DNA of 64,000 nucleotides, taken from the NCBI GenBank assembly GCA_013400975.1, contig WBMZ01014021.1, forward strand, positions 34,463-98,462, given 5' to 3'. Below the pieces are notes generated by a model. That model saw only the letters and a list, made by a program, of their open reading frames with translations. It had not been told where the DNA came from and did no database searches. Both the position numbers and the translations under genes were made by a program. The number at the start of each line of letters is the position of its first letter. Position 1 is the first letter of the stretch. Source of the DNA: Atrichornis clamosus (lineage: Eukaryota > Chordata > Aves > Passeriformes > Menuridae). This document shows positions 25,627 through 40,173 of the stretch, one piece after another.

Positions 25627-28600
25627 GAAATCCAAACCAACTAAACAAAAAACCCCGCAATAAAACCCCTCCAGCAATATATATTTTGCTATGAAACAGA
25701 TCAGAATTTTGAGGAGGCCACCAAATAAATAATAGTCAATCCAAATCCACCTTTCTCCGAGGCTGAAGGATTTTAGATTTCAGACTTTATTTAAAGTTCC
25801 CCCTTGGAATCCAAGTTTTAGTTCCCTATTAGCTTTTGCTGCAATTCCTTCAAAAGGGTACATGGAAGGTGAAACTGGGGTGAGTTACTCCATTGCTGTC
25901 TCATGGCAGCAAGGGGTCAGCACAGCTGTGCAATCACTGCATTGTCCCTATCCCACTCTGGCTCATTTGTTTGCAAAGAAGACTTTATAGTTATTGCCAG
26001 ATAAATCTGCTTTCAAGGTTTTCTTTTCACTGTCAGGAAAAAGATAACTGTGTAGAAACCAGAACGCTTCCATTAGCAGAGTATGATATTGCACTGAGAA
26101 GGAACTGGGTCATGTACTTGGAGCATGATTTATTCAGATGGTTTTCTGCCCTCCAAATTGAGCTCGTTTTCTGCCCTGTTCAGCAGAAAATATGTACAAG
26201 GTTCTGCAGCGGGAAAGCCACAGAAGGTCACCAAGTCATTTTCTTCAAAGGGCTGAGTTATTTAGCTGGAAAGAATTTGGGGCCACAAAAACATCTTTTG
26301 CAAAGTGCATAATTCCCTTCAGTAGCAGGTTTTTGAAGGACAAAGGCATTTGGGTTAGTTTTTTTACCTTCTTTCTGCCAGACCCTGGAATCTGATTCAC
26401 CAGAAGCTTAAAGTCATTTTAGTGGAAAATGATTTTGAATTTTTCAGAGTTAATCCACCTTTTAAACATAGCAATGATGAGATACACATTAGCAAAAGCC
26501 AAAACACTGCAGCACTCTGGGACAGAAATCTGACTGCCTAATACCCAGACTCTGCTGACTCGTGAACACAGGCCTGTCCCCTCCGTCAGCATCACAACCA
26601 TTCACAAGATGACATCCTAATTTTGTCTGAGAAGGGAAAGGATTTCAGCAATATGTAGAACTTGACAAATCTTATTCAAGATGATCTTCTCAAGGGCAAT
26701 TTATGACAACCAAGCCAAATGCTTATTAATAAAAAAATATGCTGACAGAGCCAGGAAACACATTCATTTTTCTGGAGGAAAAACTGCTACTTTCACTTAA
26801 AGACTTCATCAATTAGGATAAAGTCTTCTGTTAATGAAAATACACAGGAAGACCTGAAATTACTTCTTAATATTGTAGGACAACTAAAGGTTTTGAAAAT
26901 TATATTTGGGGGGGAGGGGTTCATTTGCATATTAGATTTGATTAGTTGTAGAAACATATCATGTCATACCTATATTTATCATTTTTAACAATATTTTCTT
27001 AATTTTGCATTGCTGAGAATATCTGGTATCTAGCACCATCTGAAAAGCATAGTTTTCATTACAACAAGCTGCAGCCACTGTCATTAGAGAAAATATTTGA
27101 AAAAATGAATTAGGAGAAGATATATTTCAATAAAAAATAAATTATAAGACTTTTTACACTTAATAAAATATTTAAAGATAAATTAATTTCTACATTTCTA
27201 AATGGAAACACTTGGAAGGAAGAAAGACATCCTGCAAGAAATTTCAAACATACTTGCTCTTGTCCCATCTAGGAATGAAATACAAAATTCCAAGTATGAT
27301 TACTAAGAAGTAAATTTATTGAGTCAATACCAAAGGATATACAATATACAATCAATCGCTGGTTCTTTTTTTCTTTAGATCTTTTTTTGGATTTAGGCTT
27401 GGATTTTTCTGTAAATAACATCACTGTTCCACATTCTGAAACAGGAAGACATGCCACTTTTTTAACAACATCATGAAGTCTTTAACTAAATATTATTTCT
27501 TTAAATATTTTCCTGTAAGGAAATCTGGCATCATGCATGTGTTGGTCAAATCACTCAGAGCAAGAAGGCTTTTTGTTGGTGGCCCAGTGCAAGATTGTTT
27601 GAGTGCTGGAAGCAAGATCCAGTGTGCCCTTGCCCAACACCACAGGAAAGAGCCAGCACACCAGCTCACACTCCATCTTTCTGTGTGGGATAGAGACACC
27701 ACAGGTTATGGTTCACAAACAAGTGTGAAAACCAGAACAGACTTTTAGCAATGAAACCCTCTCTGTAGGGAAATAGCAAAGTAATCTGATGAGGAAAGGA
27801 CTGAAGCAGGAAGAGCCATCAGAAAGCAAATTTTCAAGCTCATCCTGCAAGAACTCACGAAGCAGCTGCAGTCATTATAATCCACTATCAAGGAGTCAGC
27901 ATGAAAGCTATAAAACCTGACTAAAAGCTAAAGTGCAAAGGTAGAAGAAAAAAACAATTAGCATAAGTAGTCACCAGTAGCTAAAGAGCAGCAGTACACA
28001 CAGTGACTGACTCCAGTGAGAAAGGAGGATTCTCACAGGGAATCACAGCATATGTAGCAGGGACAGGGAAATCTAATCCTGATTCTGTATGTTACCAGAC
28101 GTGGGACAAGCTGGCACTGGTTGGAAATCAGAAAAAATACACATAATCCCTATGAAACTGAATTTGAACCTGCCATGCCTTCATCACATATGCAGGCAAG
28201 GGTCACTCTGTGCCAGGCATTCAGGGCATGTTCGCTGCTGCAAAGGCTGCTCGTTTGCAGCCACTCTGTCCCATCACTGGGTCATGGCCAATTGCATCAG
28301 AATGGCAAGTACAGCATAATCCCAACGTTATCAATAAGTAGTAACAACAGAGTGGAGAAACGTGGTCAGATGCTTTTAAAGTCCCTCTAAGGGCAATCTG
28401 TGGGAAGAAATGTAGGCTGTAAATAGGACAGGAGTGGTGCTCTGAGCTGGTGGCAGGTGTGGATTTGTAGGAATTCCACCCACAGCATGGCAGTGCAAGC
28501 AGGGCAATCCCACAGAATATATCCAATGCTAAAGAAGAGTAAGGACAGTCACCTCTTTCTGCCAAGCAGGAAAATAGATCAGGTCAAGGATCTTGATTTG

Positions 28601-31600
28601 AATCAAGGGTGCTCACTGAGTGGACAGAGTGGGATCAGCAGGAGCCTCTCCTCCTCGCAGACACACACAAATATGCAGGACTGCCAAAAGAGGCCGTGCA
28701 TGAAGAACCCTCCCAGAGAGCTCCAAGTGCTGATTTGCTGAGGTAACAATTGGTTGCTAGAATCAATGGGAAGGAAGGTCCACTCTTGAAGATTTCTAAA
28801 AGCATATTCTGACATTCAGGTAACAGCAGTGTACAGATGAATAGCAGCTGCGTATCCTTTGTTGCAGGGTGCTTTGCAGCTTTCATAGGGAACTTATTTT
28901 GACATCAGGTTTGAGGACGAAATTTCAATGCCTGTTATGAGGTGCTGAGATCTGTCAGAAGCACAGCTCCAGCTACAGAAATATCAGATCAGAGGCAAAA
29001 GATAAAAAGTGGAATTTAAAAAGTCATGCTTCCATTTCTTTAGCCTTCCTCTTAATTTCTTGTTTTTCAGTAGAATGAAGCAGATATTGTACTGTAGAAG
29101 GAGGTTTTTTACAGAAAAATGTTATTTTCAGGTTCACATGGCAATGACATAAAATATTTTTCTATTTTATCTGCCAGAGTCTCGAGCTGTGAAAGGGTTT
29201 TTTCATTATATATTACTGTGTGTATCATACTAGTAACCACACTATGCAAATTCTTTCCCAGCAGTGTAATAGTCTGTAATTGCTACTCAGAGCTGCCTCC
29301 AAAGAGATAAACTGGCTGTGATCCATGAAGAATAGCCAAGCAACAGCTTCAAAGAAGCCGTGATTTCTCAACTCAAGCTGTAAAAATGAATATGCAAACA
29401 ATGCTAAAATACAAAAGAGCCTGTGGGTCCACACAGGCTGGCTCAGGGGTCCAGGACAGCATAGCTGGGTGTGTGCAGTGCTGTGGCTGGGCTGAGAGGT
29501 GACAGGCTCACTCAGGTATATCTCGGTTGTTGTGTGTTGCATGTGCAGGTTCTGCACCAAATCTGCTGAGGCTTAACAGTCTGGGACACCCAAGACCCTG
29601 TTGATGTAAAAAGAAAGTTTGCACATTGTATTTTCCCTGTGGGGTGGGTTACAGCCCACTATAAACACATGCAAAACCTATTTCCTGTTGAGACAAAGAC
29701 CAGTACTTTTCTTTAAAACAAGTTTGAGATGCTGCATCTAGAAATTAAAAAAAAAAAATTATTTCAGGAATAAACTTGAACACAACACAGTTGGTAAACC
29801 ACTGTGGAGTATGGCAGTGTCAAGAGAAAGAAAACTTGTTAGCAAAAACAACCTGTTCAGCAGTCAAGGTACATTAAGACCAATGAAAAAAAGCAAGAGA
29901 AAGAGTTGCTTGAGATGTAGATGTTAATGTAGTATAGACATAACTGTCACATTATTTGGATCCTCAGGAGAGATGAAGAGCAACGGGAAGGAAGTACAAA
30001 CAAATGTAGAATTTATTTCCAGATGTACAAAGTTATTTTGTTGCTGTGACAAGATTATGGAGCATCTAAAGACAATGAGAGAAGAGGTGAAAAGAGTAAA
30101 TGGTTTTAAATCTTGGAAGGACTGATAAAGACATAGTCCAACACAGGTGTAGCCCAATTTATTTATATGTGCAAATAAAAGGTAACCGCTATCAAAACAT
30201 CCTTTATTTCAGAGTGTCTTGCAAGTTGTTTTGCTTGAGGTTGCACCAAGGCTACATAAAATATTCATAGTCAACATTATACATGCACATGTGCACAGAC
30301 AGTCTGGAAGGATTGTACTGCTGTCACTACCTTTAGTTTTAACCTTATCCAGGTCGCCCTAGACCCTGTGGGACTGCACTGTTGTTTACTGTCTAGTAGC
30401 TCAGACACAATTTTCTCTGGAGACAGCTGCCTAGAAAGAGCCTTTTGACAGAATGGAAACTCTCTACCAAGAAACCCTTAAGGGAACAGTTTAAAGATCT
30501 CTGTACAGCTGAGAGGATAAAAATTTAGAATAATCCAACACCAGATGTCTCCCAATTGAAAGTGTGAATTTTTTTGTTTGTTTCAAGTGGTTTTTTTCTT
30601 ATTTATTTGCTTAGAGTGCCAAAATGGCATCCTTACAAAAGCACTGAGGCCTAGAAATTTTGGTTCAGAGAGTTGCATCTGGATAGAGGGAAGTGCTGGA
30701 TAGAGGGAATGCTTCTCTTGTCCCTTTGCAGCATCAGTCTAGTTGCTGTACCAGAACAAAGGCCCAGCAAAAATATCCATACATATCCACAGTGTGCAGC
30801 TGCTTGACCTTAACATCTTGCAAAAGACACTGCAATGAAAAATAAAGTTCTTCTAGGTGGTAAAATGAGAGGGGCACTGGGGTTGGTCACTGAAGGAGTA
30901 TTCCTTGGTGACAAGTGATATAATTAATGAAGATGAGAGGAAGAGAAGATTTGAAGGATTTCACATCAGGAATGATATGCTGGAGGTGCTGCTGTGTTCT
31001 CTTCTGTGACAGTGCTCACCTCACCAAATGATGAAAGGTGTCCTAAAGTGTTAAAGGGGCTCTCAAACTGCACTTACAGGGTAACAGGATGAGCAATTTT
31101 TTTCCCAAAGTGATTTACTGATGGTATTCTTAACCAACAGAATTTTGATAATTTAATCATTTATTTAAGATTTTAATGCTTTCTGAAGTCTTTCATGCTT
31201 TCGTGGGAGAACACAGTGTGATTTTACTTATCAGCTGTGAAACAATGTCATGCCTCCAGGGTTTTTTTTCTCAGAGTACTTTTCACAATAGTGGTCATAC
31301 AGTATCTGATCCCATGATATTCACCAAAATCACTTTTTTTTCTGCAATACCAACAGGGATAGTCTTTCTGTTTTAACTGTGCAAAGAGATCTACTACTTT
31401 TGCTGATTCTTTCCCCTCGACATGACTTTTCTTCCTATTACTTTTTCTTCTGCAAGGGAAAACTAGAAAGCATGAAGCACTACATCACACTGTAAAATCA
31501 TTTATTCCTAAACAAATATAAGCATTCATAAGCACCACTATTGGATTTTTTTTCCAGAAGTTCTAACCAGCAGCCTCTAACATTCTTCTCTTAAGCATTC

Positions 31601-33711
31601 AGGAAAAGCATTCACTTCAAAGGTGAAAAAGCTTTCAAGTCAAGTGTGGTATCTGTACCATATATGCCAGAGAGCAAGCAGTTCAAGGAAATGCTTATGT
31701 GTTAGCAATGTAAATGCACTGAGTCTGTGAGACAGGAACAAGTGACTTCATACAGCAAAAGCAGCTAAAGTCAGCTACACACTAAAACCAAAATGCATTA
31801 TGGTATCCACAAATGGAGCAGTTCTAGGGAGCCAGTCTCAAAGGGATTATGTACTCTGTGAACACATACTCTGTGCGTGGAACCTCACACACAGCTGTGA
31901 GAGCGAAACCTAAACACTGGCCTTATCCCCACTGGGGCAAACAACAGTCTGTCAGCTTCAAAGGGCACAGACGGTTTGCTAGGGGTAATGCAAAGGTAAC
32001 TTTCAGATGCAGTAAGATGTCTTTCAGCAGTCCAGCTTCAAGTTTTCAGTCTTCTGACCCCAGCAGCATCTCTAGCACCTCTGCCCTTGGTGTCTCTGCA
32101 AGGGAACAACAAACTGCTCTGGCCCTGTGTGCAGAAAGAGCAAACAAGGAAGTGGGAGGATGGAGCAATCACTTGTGGACTTCATGTATCAACTTCATTA
32201 GAGCCAGGCTCAGGCAAGCACATTCCTCCCTGATCTCTTTTTACCAAACAGCCGCTGGTGACATGGACAGGAGTGCTGCCAATATGTGTTTAGCAGCTGC
32301 TGTTCTGTCCCACTGATGGAACTGTCAGAACTGAAAACTCAAAATAAGGACCAGAGCTTTAACAGCTTTGAAACCTTGATGGACCAAGGGTGGAAAAGGC
32401 ACTGTGAGACTGCCACGGCCTTCAGTAATGCACAGAGCATTCACAAACCCAGATTAATGCCTTTTCTGTGCCTCCTGTTGACCCAGCACATAAGACCAAA
32501 TGGAAAAAGCACGATGCCAGTGGAGACATACTAGAGGGTGGTGGTGTAGGCTAAGCTGCAGCATCCAAGTGCTTTAGCAAAACTGCTACTTCATGTGAAC
32601 TGAGGGAGTGAGGCTGGCAGAAATGCAAAGTGAGCAAATAACATTATAGCTCCTTATAAACACATGCACAGCACAGATATCTTTAAATGTTTGGGGCAGT
32701 GATGGGGGAGAGGAACACTGGATTTTGACAGACTGTCCTTGCTTAAGGCAAATTGTCATCTTTGTGTAAAAGTGGGTACCACTAAAACCTGAAAAACTGG
32801 TAACCTAGAAAGTCTCTTGAAACCTTCCTCTGTACAGCAAGTCTGGAAAGATAACCATTAAGAGGATAACCTATTTAGCCTAAATAGGTTAGCTCACTTA
32901 AATAGTGCCTCACACAATAAACGTTTGAATTCTTTCATCCTCCATATGACCTTGAAGGGTCAGTGTGAATACAGGAAGCTGACGTCAGGTTAGATGCCAC
33001 AGAACAAACCATTGTTGCAGAAAGCTGTTGTCAACAAGCCTGGTAAAAGCATATGACCTGCTCTGCAGGGCAGCATTATTCTCAGTCATTCATATCTTTA
33101 AATCTTGTCTGTGAACACTCCACGTGTTTGCCTTCATTGCCCACAGCAATCAGCAGCAAACGCTTAAGTGATACCTCAGATCTACAGATTATCTGTGCTG
33201 CTACCTCAGTGCCCTCAGCTCCCTCTCACAACAAGGAGTTTTGAGGGTTTTGTGTTGTGTGTCTCTCTCTTTGAGGGTTAAACGCAAGATTAACCCCCTT
33301 TAAAGAAGTACAAAGAAAAGGGAGTGAAAAGGGTTTTGACATCTCTCATGTCACCAGAAAGCTTTTCTTGCCCTCTGTAAAATTTTATACCAAATGCGTT
33401 TCACCAAAGAGCCAATGCAATTGCTCTACCCATTCACCTACCTATACACCTTTGTAGGTATCTGTGTGGGTAGATGCCTTTTCTGAAAGGTGGCAGAAAA
33501 CAGAAGATCTGAATTTCACCTTGGAGACAAAAGAACTTCAACAAGAAAGCCATGTAATGCACGCTGGTGTTATGCAGCACGTCATACTCCGACTTGCAAA
33601 AAATAAATCCGGGCTGCAATCAGGGGACACGCCGTAGTCAACCTTCTTCAAAATAAACCAGCACTGAAGTCCCAAATGTCAAAGCACAGACACTTTGTTG
33701 GTGTCCTGCAG

Positions 33712-33926
33712 GAAAAATGTCAGAGGCAGGAGAAGGTGAAAATGAAACTGGGCCAAAAGCACCTGTCCTTTGTGCACAGTCCAAAATGCACACAGCATTC
33801 TGTAGCTACGGAAAGTTTCTTGAGATTCATGATCCATCTCACCTTGTACTGCAGGGCTATGATGCCCCTGTACACTTTCCCAAGGAAAGCTTGAGTGCAG
33901 ACTTCAGCGTTCTGGCAGCCACATGG
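33712..33926 (+). other. Exon-like open segment of unknown origin
   Basis: A plausible acceptor (TTGTTGGTGTCCTGCAG) and a plausible donor (TGG|GTAAAT) bracket a frame open for 71 codons, with an ATG five bases in. The peptide includes GKFLEIHDPSHLVLQGYDAP and ESLSADFSVLAATW. I recognise no family. The phases (two leading bases, phase 0 exit) do not fit the PDZPH1 candidates, so it is either chance or part of an unrelated transcript. Confidence 0.15.
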
Positions 33927-36796
33927 GTAAATGATGGGAAACATGGAAAAAAAATCTCTGCAATCATAGCCCAAGCATGCAAGCGAATGAGCCTCTTCCA
34001 GAATGTATTGAGATTATGCCTCTTTTACATGTCCTCCTAAAATGTCACCCTCCTCACCTGCAAATGCAATGAGTCATGCCTAGCTTAGCTGAAGTGATTC
34101 ACCTTTGGATTTGTAGCTGTTAGGATAAATATGAGGGACTAGAGGTTTTCCCCTGTTGATATTCTGACAGCAAACCTAAAATTTCCTTGAAGTAAGGGGT
34201 ACCCTGAAGCAAGGGGTAACATAATCTAGTCCAAGACAGTACACCCTGTATACACGACCCAGAAATACATGCTAGATTTTTTAGTCTTCAAATCAGACAC
34301 AATATATCCTTAAAATGACATATTTTTAATACATCCCAATAAAAAGTTTCAGACAGTACTTCCTTTCCAACTTTGCTTTCCTTGCAATGCACACATAATT
34401 TAAATGTTTATCTTAATTTTTTTTTTTTAATATTTGAGGCAAGCAGCATGGAAGAAAACAAAATTGGGACTGGGAGACAGTAAACACCTCCTGTTTCAAA
34501 AAAGATCTGCAATTTACATATCCCCTTATCACACCAGAACATATTTGTACAGCAGCATCACCAACAATAACAGCAGAGGGTTGGAAGGAGTGGTGTTTGT
34601 TCATTAACAGCTCCTGCAGAATCATAGGAGGACAATACATAGCAGACTGTTTGCTGCTGGAATTTACTGAGCTCATGACCAGTACTTTTCTCATATTCAT
34701 GTCCTTGCCAAACAAGCAAAGACTATTTTAAAGATATCTGTGGCAAACACTTAAGATCCAGGTTTACAGGAGTGCTGAATATCCACCCTAGCAGGAATCA
34801 ACAGGACCTGCAGGCACTTGGCCTCTCTAAAAAGTAGATCTGTAAACTTCAGTAATTTTCACACAGTGCTACTATAGCAAGTTAAAACAGGTCACAATTT
34901 CTACCTACATTGCCAGGGACCTTTTATTATTGTGTGTTATTTTCTGTCTTGGTATGATATATTTGTTTTCCAAGCAGCTGAATTTGCTGCAGTTAACAAA
35001 GAGAATATATATGCATAGAGTAGGTTTATTTATCTATTTAATATATACACAAAATAATGAAAAATACCTCGTGTAAAACTCTTAATAATCATATACCCAA
35101 AGCTTTATTTATTCTCAGGAGATACAGTAAACTGAAATAAATTAAACATAGATCCTGACCAAAGCTAGACTAGCTGTATTCAGAACACAGTGCTTCCCCT
35201 TGTAGGTATGAATTCTGAATAGTGACTTGAGATATGAAGTTAGTCAGTAGAGCCTGCTTGACAGAGCACTTCCAGTTGTGAAATGTTGCTCTGTACGGAG
35301 AGAGAGCAGTAAAAATGTCATGAACAAATACATCCATGACCGAGGGATCAGAGATATTCAAATGCAGTGTGAGTTCCTCATTGCAGTGGACGGGTATCAG
35401 CTGCTTGTGCAGACAAAAAGGAGCAGCATTGAAGCCAAGGCTCTGAAGGAGGAACAAGATGTTAAATTCAATGGTTAATATTTCTTCTATTTTTGACCAA
35501 CAGAGAAAATATTTCGGTTATGAAACTCAATTCCACACCTAGTAGCCCTGACATTTACCTACGTATCAGGTACTATGAGACCAGAGCTATGTACTGTGGG
35601 TTTGATAAAGACTTCCATTCCTCTCTGCAGAAATTTTATTTTATCCTTCTTTTTCTGTTTATTGTTACAACAGAAGGAGATGTACAGGAGCATATGTTTG
35701 CATGAAATCTATCTTATTAATTGCTTGAATAGCTGTAGGCAGAGTCGATGAGCACTAACTGAATAGAGAGGAATTAAATCCAGGGGTGAAGGGATTATGT
35801 TCTGAGGAAATCAATGTTTCATATGGATATATCCTCGGGCTTTGTAGCTATTATTTTGGGAATGCATTTAACGTAGATCATACACAATGTATTCACATTT
35901 AATTCTCGAATACTTCATGAAAACATTCAACTCAGGAGCCTGGACAGGTTGTAAGTGCCCTTCCCAGGCAGGCTACTGCCATGTATTAGACCCAGGTAGA
36001 GAGTGGACTTCGCCAGATCCTTCTCTGTTGCTTTCTCTTCAGAGATCCAAATGAAGTGATGTCAGTTTGAAGCAATAAAAAGATGGATACAAATATCTGT
36101 GGGCTCCACACTCTTTAAGGCTCCTCAAATATATTTATCCCAATCATTTCAACCCATGAAGGGGTTTTAGTACATACCTGCATCAACAGAAAAAGAAAAC
36201 TTACATAAATCCAAAGCAAACATATTTTTGCTTTCTATTACTTTTTGTCTGTTTTTCATGTATATAACAGTAAGAACACAGGATGCAGTAATTATCTGAA
36301 CACAGAAATGTTTGTGGCATGACCACAGATCAATTTATTAACAGATTAGCGAAGACAATCCTAGAGTATAGGATTTTTCACAGCTGACCTGCTGAAAGAT
36401 TTCTCAACCAAACTTCTAAATTCCAAAGTGTGTGAATTTAACTTCAGAAAAACTTCAAAAATTCATTTGCATTTTAGTTATTTTAATTAAAAAGTGACAG
36501 TGAAAAAAAGTCCTTACGTTTTTGTTTTTCAGTTTGAAAATTCAGTATCTAATGTATAAAACATTTAAATATTATTTTTTAAAAATTAAGCAAAATTATC
36601 CAGGGTTAACATTTAATTCAATTAAGATTTTTTTTTGTCTGGACTGGTAAATAAAGATCAGTCCTCTAATTGGATGCTGCAGGAAGCAATGTATATCCAG
36701 AGTACTCAGTACTCTATGAATCTCACACTCAGGTTTCTGTTTATTAAAATCTGAGAATATGCCTTTAAGATTGTATTTCAAATCTTCATCTCATTA

Positions 36797-36836
36797 ATGG
36801 CTCCACTTTGATTTAAATGGCTCGACTTTGATTTCA
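36797..36836 (+). repeat. 20-bp tandem duplication, two units
   Basis: Two adjacent 20-base units, ATGGCTCCACTTTGATTTAA and ATGGCTCGACTTTGATTTCA, differ at two positions. Confidence 0.8.
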
Positions 36837-36999
36837 ATCAAATAGGAAAACCTCTATTCTTAGAATCCCAATGGAAGCAGGCAATCCCTACCTAAACATT
36901 TACCTGCATTAAGGAGTGCCTGGTAAAAAGCTCTGTGTTGGTCTGATGCCTTACCCCAAATCATAGCAAGTGTTCAAGATCTATTATACAAAATTCCTG

Positions 37000-37920
37000 A
37001 AGATGTGATTTTAAGTAGTTCCTGGCTTTCCACTTCAAGCCACTGCACATCTGAACCCAGCTACACAGATGGCATCCATCACTATTTATCTCGCTGTCGT
37101 TGTGCCTGCAGACCCCCACTTACAGGTCTCACTTGCCCCTCAGTGATCCGAACAACGGACCTGTGTGCTCTGTGCCCACCTCAGACTCGGGTTCACCAAG
37201 TATCTCCAGAAGTTCTTTGCTTTTTCCTTTCTTTCCTCTCTTCCAGATTTGCTATAAATTCTCCAAAGACTTCCTTCTGTTTTTAGAAATCCTTTGCCGT
37301 CCCCAAATGATGAGCCCCCTGTCAGGGTTCAAAGCTGGGACTCAAAGTGCTCTGCTGTCCCACTTTCAAAAACTGCTGTCCTTGATACTCACCAGCTACG
37401 CCGTGGACTCTAAATGCTTCCTCCTGCTAGGCATTACTTACTTCAACCTTCCTCCCCTTTCTAGAAGTCCCATATGCTGCTCACATGTATATTCTATACG
37501 TGCTTACACCGTACATTTTGTTCCGTGCCCGAAGTGCCGTTTTCTCCCATGCCTCACCTCTCACTGTTGCCATCGTTTTGGCTCCTGCCTGAGTGAGTGA
37601 GGACTCCTTGATCCCAGGACAGCACTGCACCTTCCCTCTGACAGAATTCCTGCTTCCTATTTTATACTTTGTCTTTCTACCTGGATGAAATCAACCAAAC
37701 CTGCTGTGGTGCCAGTTTTTCAGCACGGTGCCAACACTGCCCTGCACCGCAGAAACAACTGGAACGGGGCACGTGGACTGATCAGGCCAGTGCATCACCC
37801 CTTCTGTTTTCTGATTCCTGCCAAAACCTGCAGGGTCCTCCAGTCTCCTGCCACGTGGCACACCCATAAACTGTGAAAAGACGTCGGACTGACCGCACCG
37901 TAGGTCCGCAGCCTTTGACC
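37000..37920. other. GC-richer patch without recognised content
   Basis: This segment is clearly less AT-rich than its flanks, pyrimidine-rich on the plus strand, and carries several overlapping open frames (the longest at 37100-37600, 166 codons). The translations are low-complexity Ser/Leu/Cys text without a domain. It could be an old unrecognised repeat. Confidence 0.35.
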
Positions 37921-40173
37921 ACAAACCAGAACGAGGCAGCTGATATTTTATGCGTTAGCAGATAGTAGAGGGACTAATTCAAAGATTGTCATTGAATATA
38001 ATGAGGTGGCTTTTTTTTATGACAGGGGCCTGCAGCAAAACAATTTTTCAATGTGACCTTTTTCCTGGTTATCAGGAACAACTATATCCTGACCAAAAAC
38101 ACATCCAAGCTTTCAGACTTAATCCTGAAGTGTTTATTATCCAGGAAAGACGCAATTATTAGTAATTTAGCAGGAAACACAAGTTATAATTATACAGAGA
38201 AGTCTAGCTTTGGATACATAATTGCCCTAAAAATAATATTGATATTTAGGCTGGAATAAATGTGAAATTGAAGCAGCCAAATTAGCAGTGGTCTTGCAGA
38301 TGATTAGTTGTGAAAGGAGTAAGTTTGAGTATACCATTTTATGCAATGTACCCATAAAGGCATTCTAACACTGTGAGTAGATAATTACATGACAGTCTTA
38401 AACAATAATTGATCAGGGAAATAATCTAAAAACTCAGTGTGATGTGGGAAGGTGACATATATTATAAGATGAAATCATTCCTTTCGGCAATTTCTATTCT
38501 AACTCACTTAATTCTTACCATACTGAGGATTTGTTTGTACATATAACTTCCGCTTGTTTAAAAAGGAAATAAAAACAGAAATGCCACAACTAAGATGAGA
38601 AATCATTATTGATTTAAAAAAAAAATCTCATTTCTGCTATCCAGTCCAAAATAATTTAGGCCCTGCTGTAGAAACAACTTTTCTTTACACCTTATAAATC
38701 AAAATAAAATTTCTCTTACTTTTATATTTCCCTAACATTTCTAATTTGAACTAGATTGCTCCAGATTTCTAGACAGAACAGGTGAAAGAGAAAGTTGAGC
38801 ATCCCCCTCTAACAATGAGATGTCAGGAGAGCTGACTTCCCACTGCCCAGTCAGGCCACAGCATTTGGGTCCCCCATGCCTCCACAGTTTTGAGAAAAGT
38901 CATTTGTGTCAGGAGCCTTCAAGCCTTCACTAGGCCATATTCAGTTACCATGAAATACATTTCAGTTCATGTCTAACAATTCCTTCACGTTTTATTGCTG
39001 CCAAGGCCTGACTGAATTTTCCCTGTGTTTTAGATATTCTCAAGTCAGAAGCAACGCGATTTTAAACTGCCTCATCTTAACCAAAGCAATGTCTTAAGAA
39101 GAGAGAGGAATAACTGCTTTCTGTCTTGAGTTTCCTGCTGGGGTAACATAAACACAAACCACTGCAGTACCAAATAACCAACTTCATCTGCCTCGGGCTG
39201 GATTTCAAGGCGGCGACAAATGCTGGGGGCACGGCGCTGTTCGGCTGTGGGCACACACAGAGAAATCATGCACCCGAAACAACACCAGCATGGTTTCACA
39301 CTGTGCAACACCTCCAGAGCCTGTGCTTAAACTCCAAAAGTGGAGATGGAAAGCGTTGCACTGCAGTGTTTGAACGAATTTCCTGATGGGGCCTGAAAAC
39401 TTCTACTCTGTAAAATTATTTTTCAGCTTCTGGTCTCAAACATCGTAAAAAAAAAAAACCTCAATCAACAACAGAAATGCTGATCTTTACCACCCTTGTT
39501 TATTTCAGTTTATAAAGTGTTTTTTAGAAACCTTGATAGTAATTAGCTATACATGTGAAAACACAGGCCAACCACAGAAAACTCATATTTGGTTATTAAA
39601 AATTAATAAATATCATTTACACATATCACTACATCTAGTGCCTTCTTCCTCGTTACTTCAGTTTTCTCCTCTTACTAATCAATCCAAAATACTTAGCATA
39701 TGCGTTATACTAACACACAGTTCACATTAAATAATTCATCTACCTTACAGACTCATATCCAGTTAGCCTCCTGTTAAAATCATGGTGTTTATTTTGATGA
39801 GGCAAATGACAGCTTGTATCACTTTATTTCATTCCATTTAAGTGACAAAAGAAAATCATGACACTTATTGCTATTTTAGCAGGCCTTATAATCTCTTGTT
39901 TTCCTAAGTCACAGGCTCTTGTACCACTGTGAGTGCATGCTGTTCTTTATTTGCAACAGTAGTAGTAGTTATTTGCAACAACTCAGTACCAGGTATTTAT
40001 CACACAGCATTGTTTATATCACCATAGCACCTGGAAGCCATAGAAATGCTTCAGGAATATGCTGTTCCTCTTCAGTCATTCTTAAACTAAGCTAAACATA
40101 CCTTGCTCCTATAGTCTTTCTTCAGAAGTTAACAGTTCAACAATTCAACATATTTTTTTTCCCCTTAGAATTC

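Larger units (their letters stand above)
23276..40168. other. Long intergenic or intronic stretch, no supported gene
   Basis: About 17 kb of mostly AT-rich DNA with scattered short open frames. It contains an AAAAC microsatellite (25601), an exon-like open segment (33712-33926), a tandem 20-bp duplication (36797), and a GC-richer patch around 37000-37920. No known gene, RNA gene or well-preserved transposon was recognised. Confidence 0.55.

Noticed and set aside
25893..26312. 139-codon open frame containing an acceptor-like CTGTCAG
   Set aside because: Tested as a PDZPH1 continuation: in the required phase it hits a stop within a few codons, and no good donor follows.
31849..32316. 155-codon open frame on the plus strand
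   Set aside because: No recognised family, no clear splice or transcript context, composition not protein-like across its length.
37100..37600. 166-codon open frame on the plus strand
   Set aside because: Low-complexity Ser/Leu/Cys translation, no domain, several overlapping frames on the same stretch; expected by chance in a GC-richer segment.
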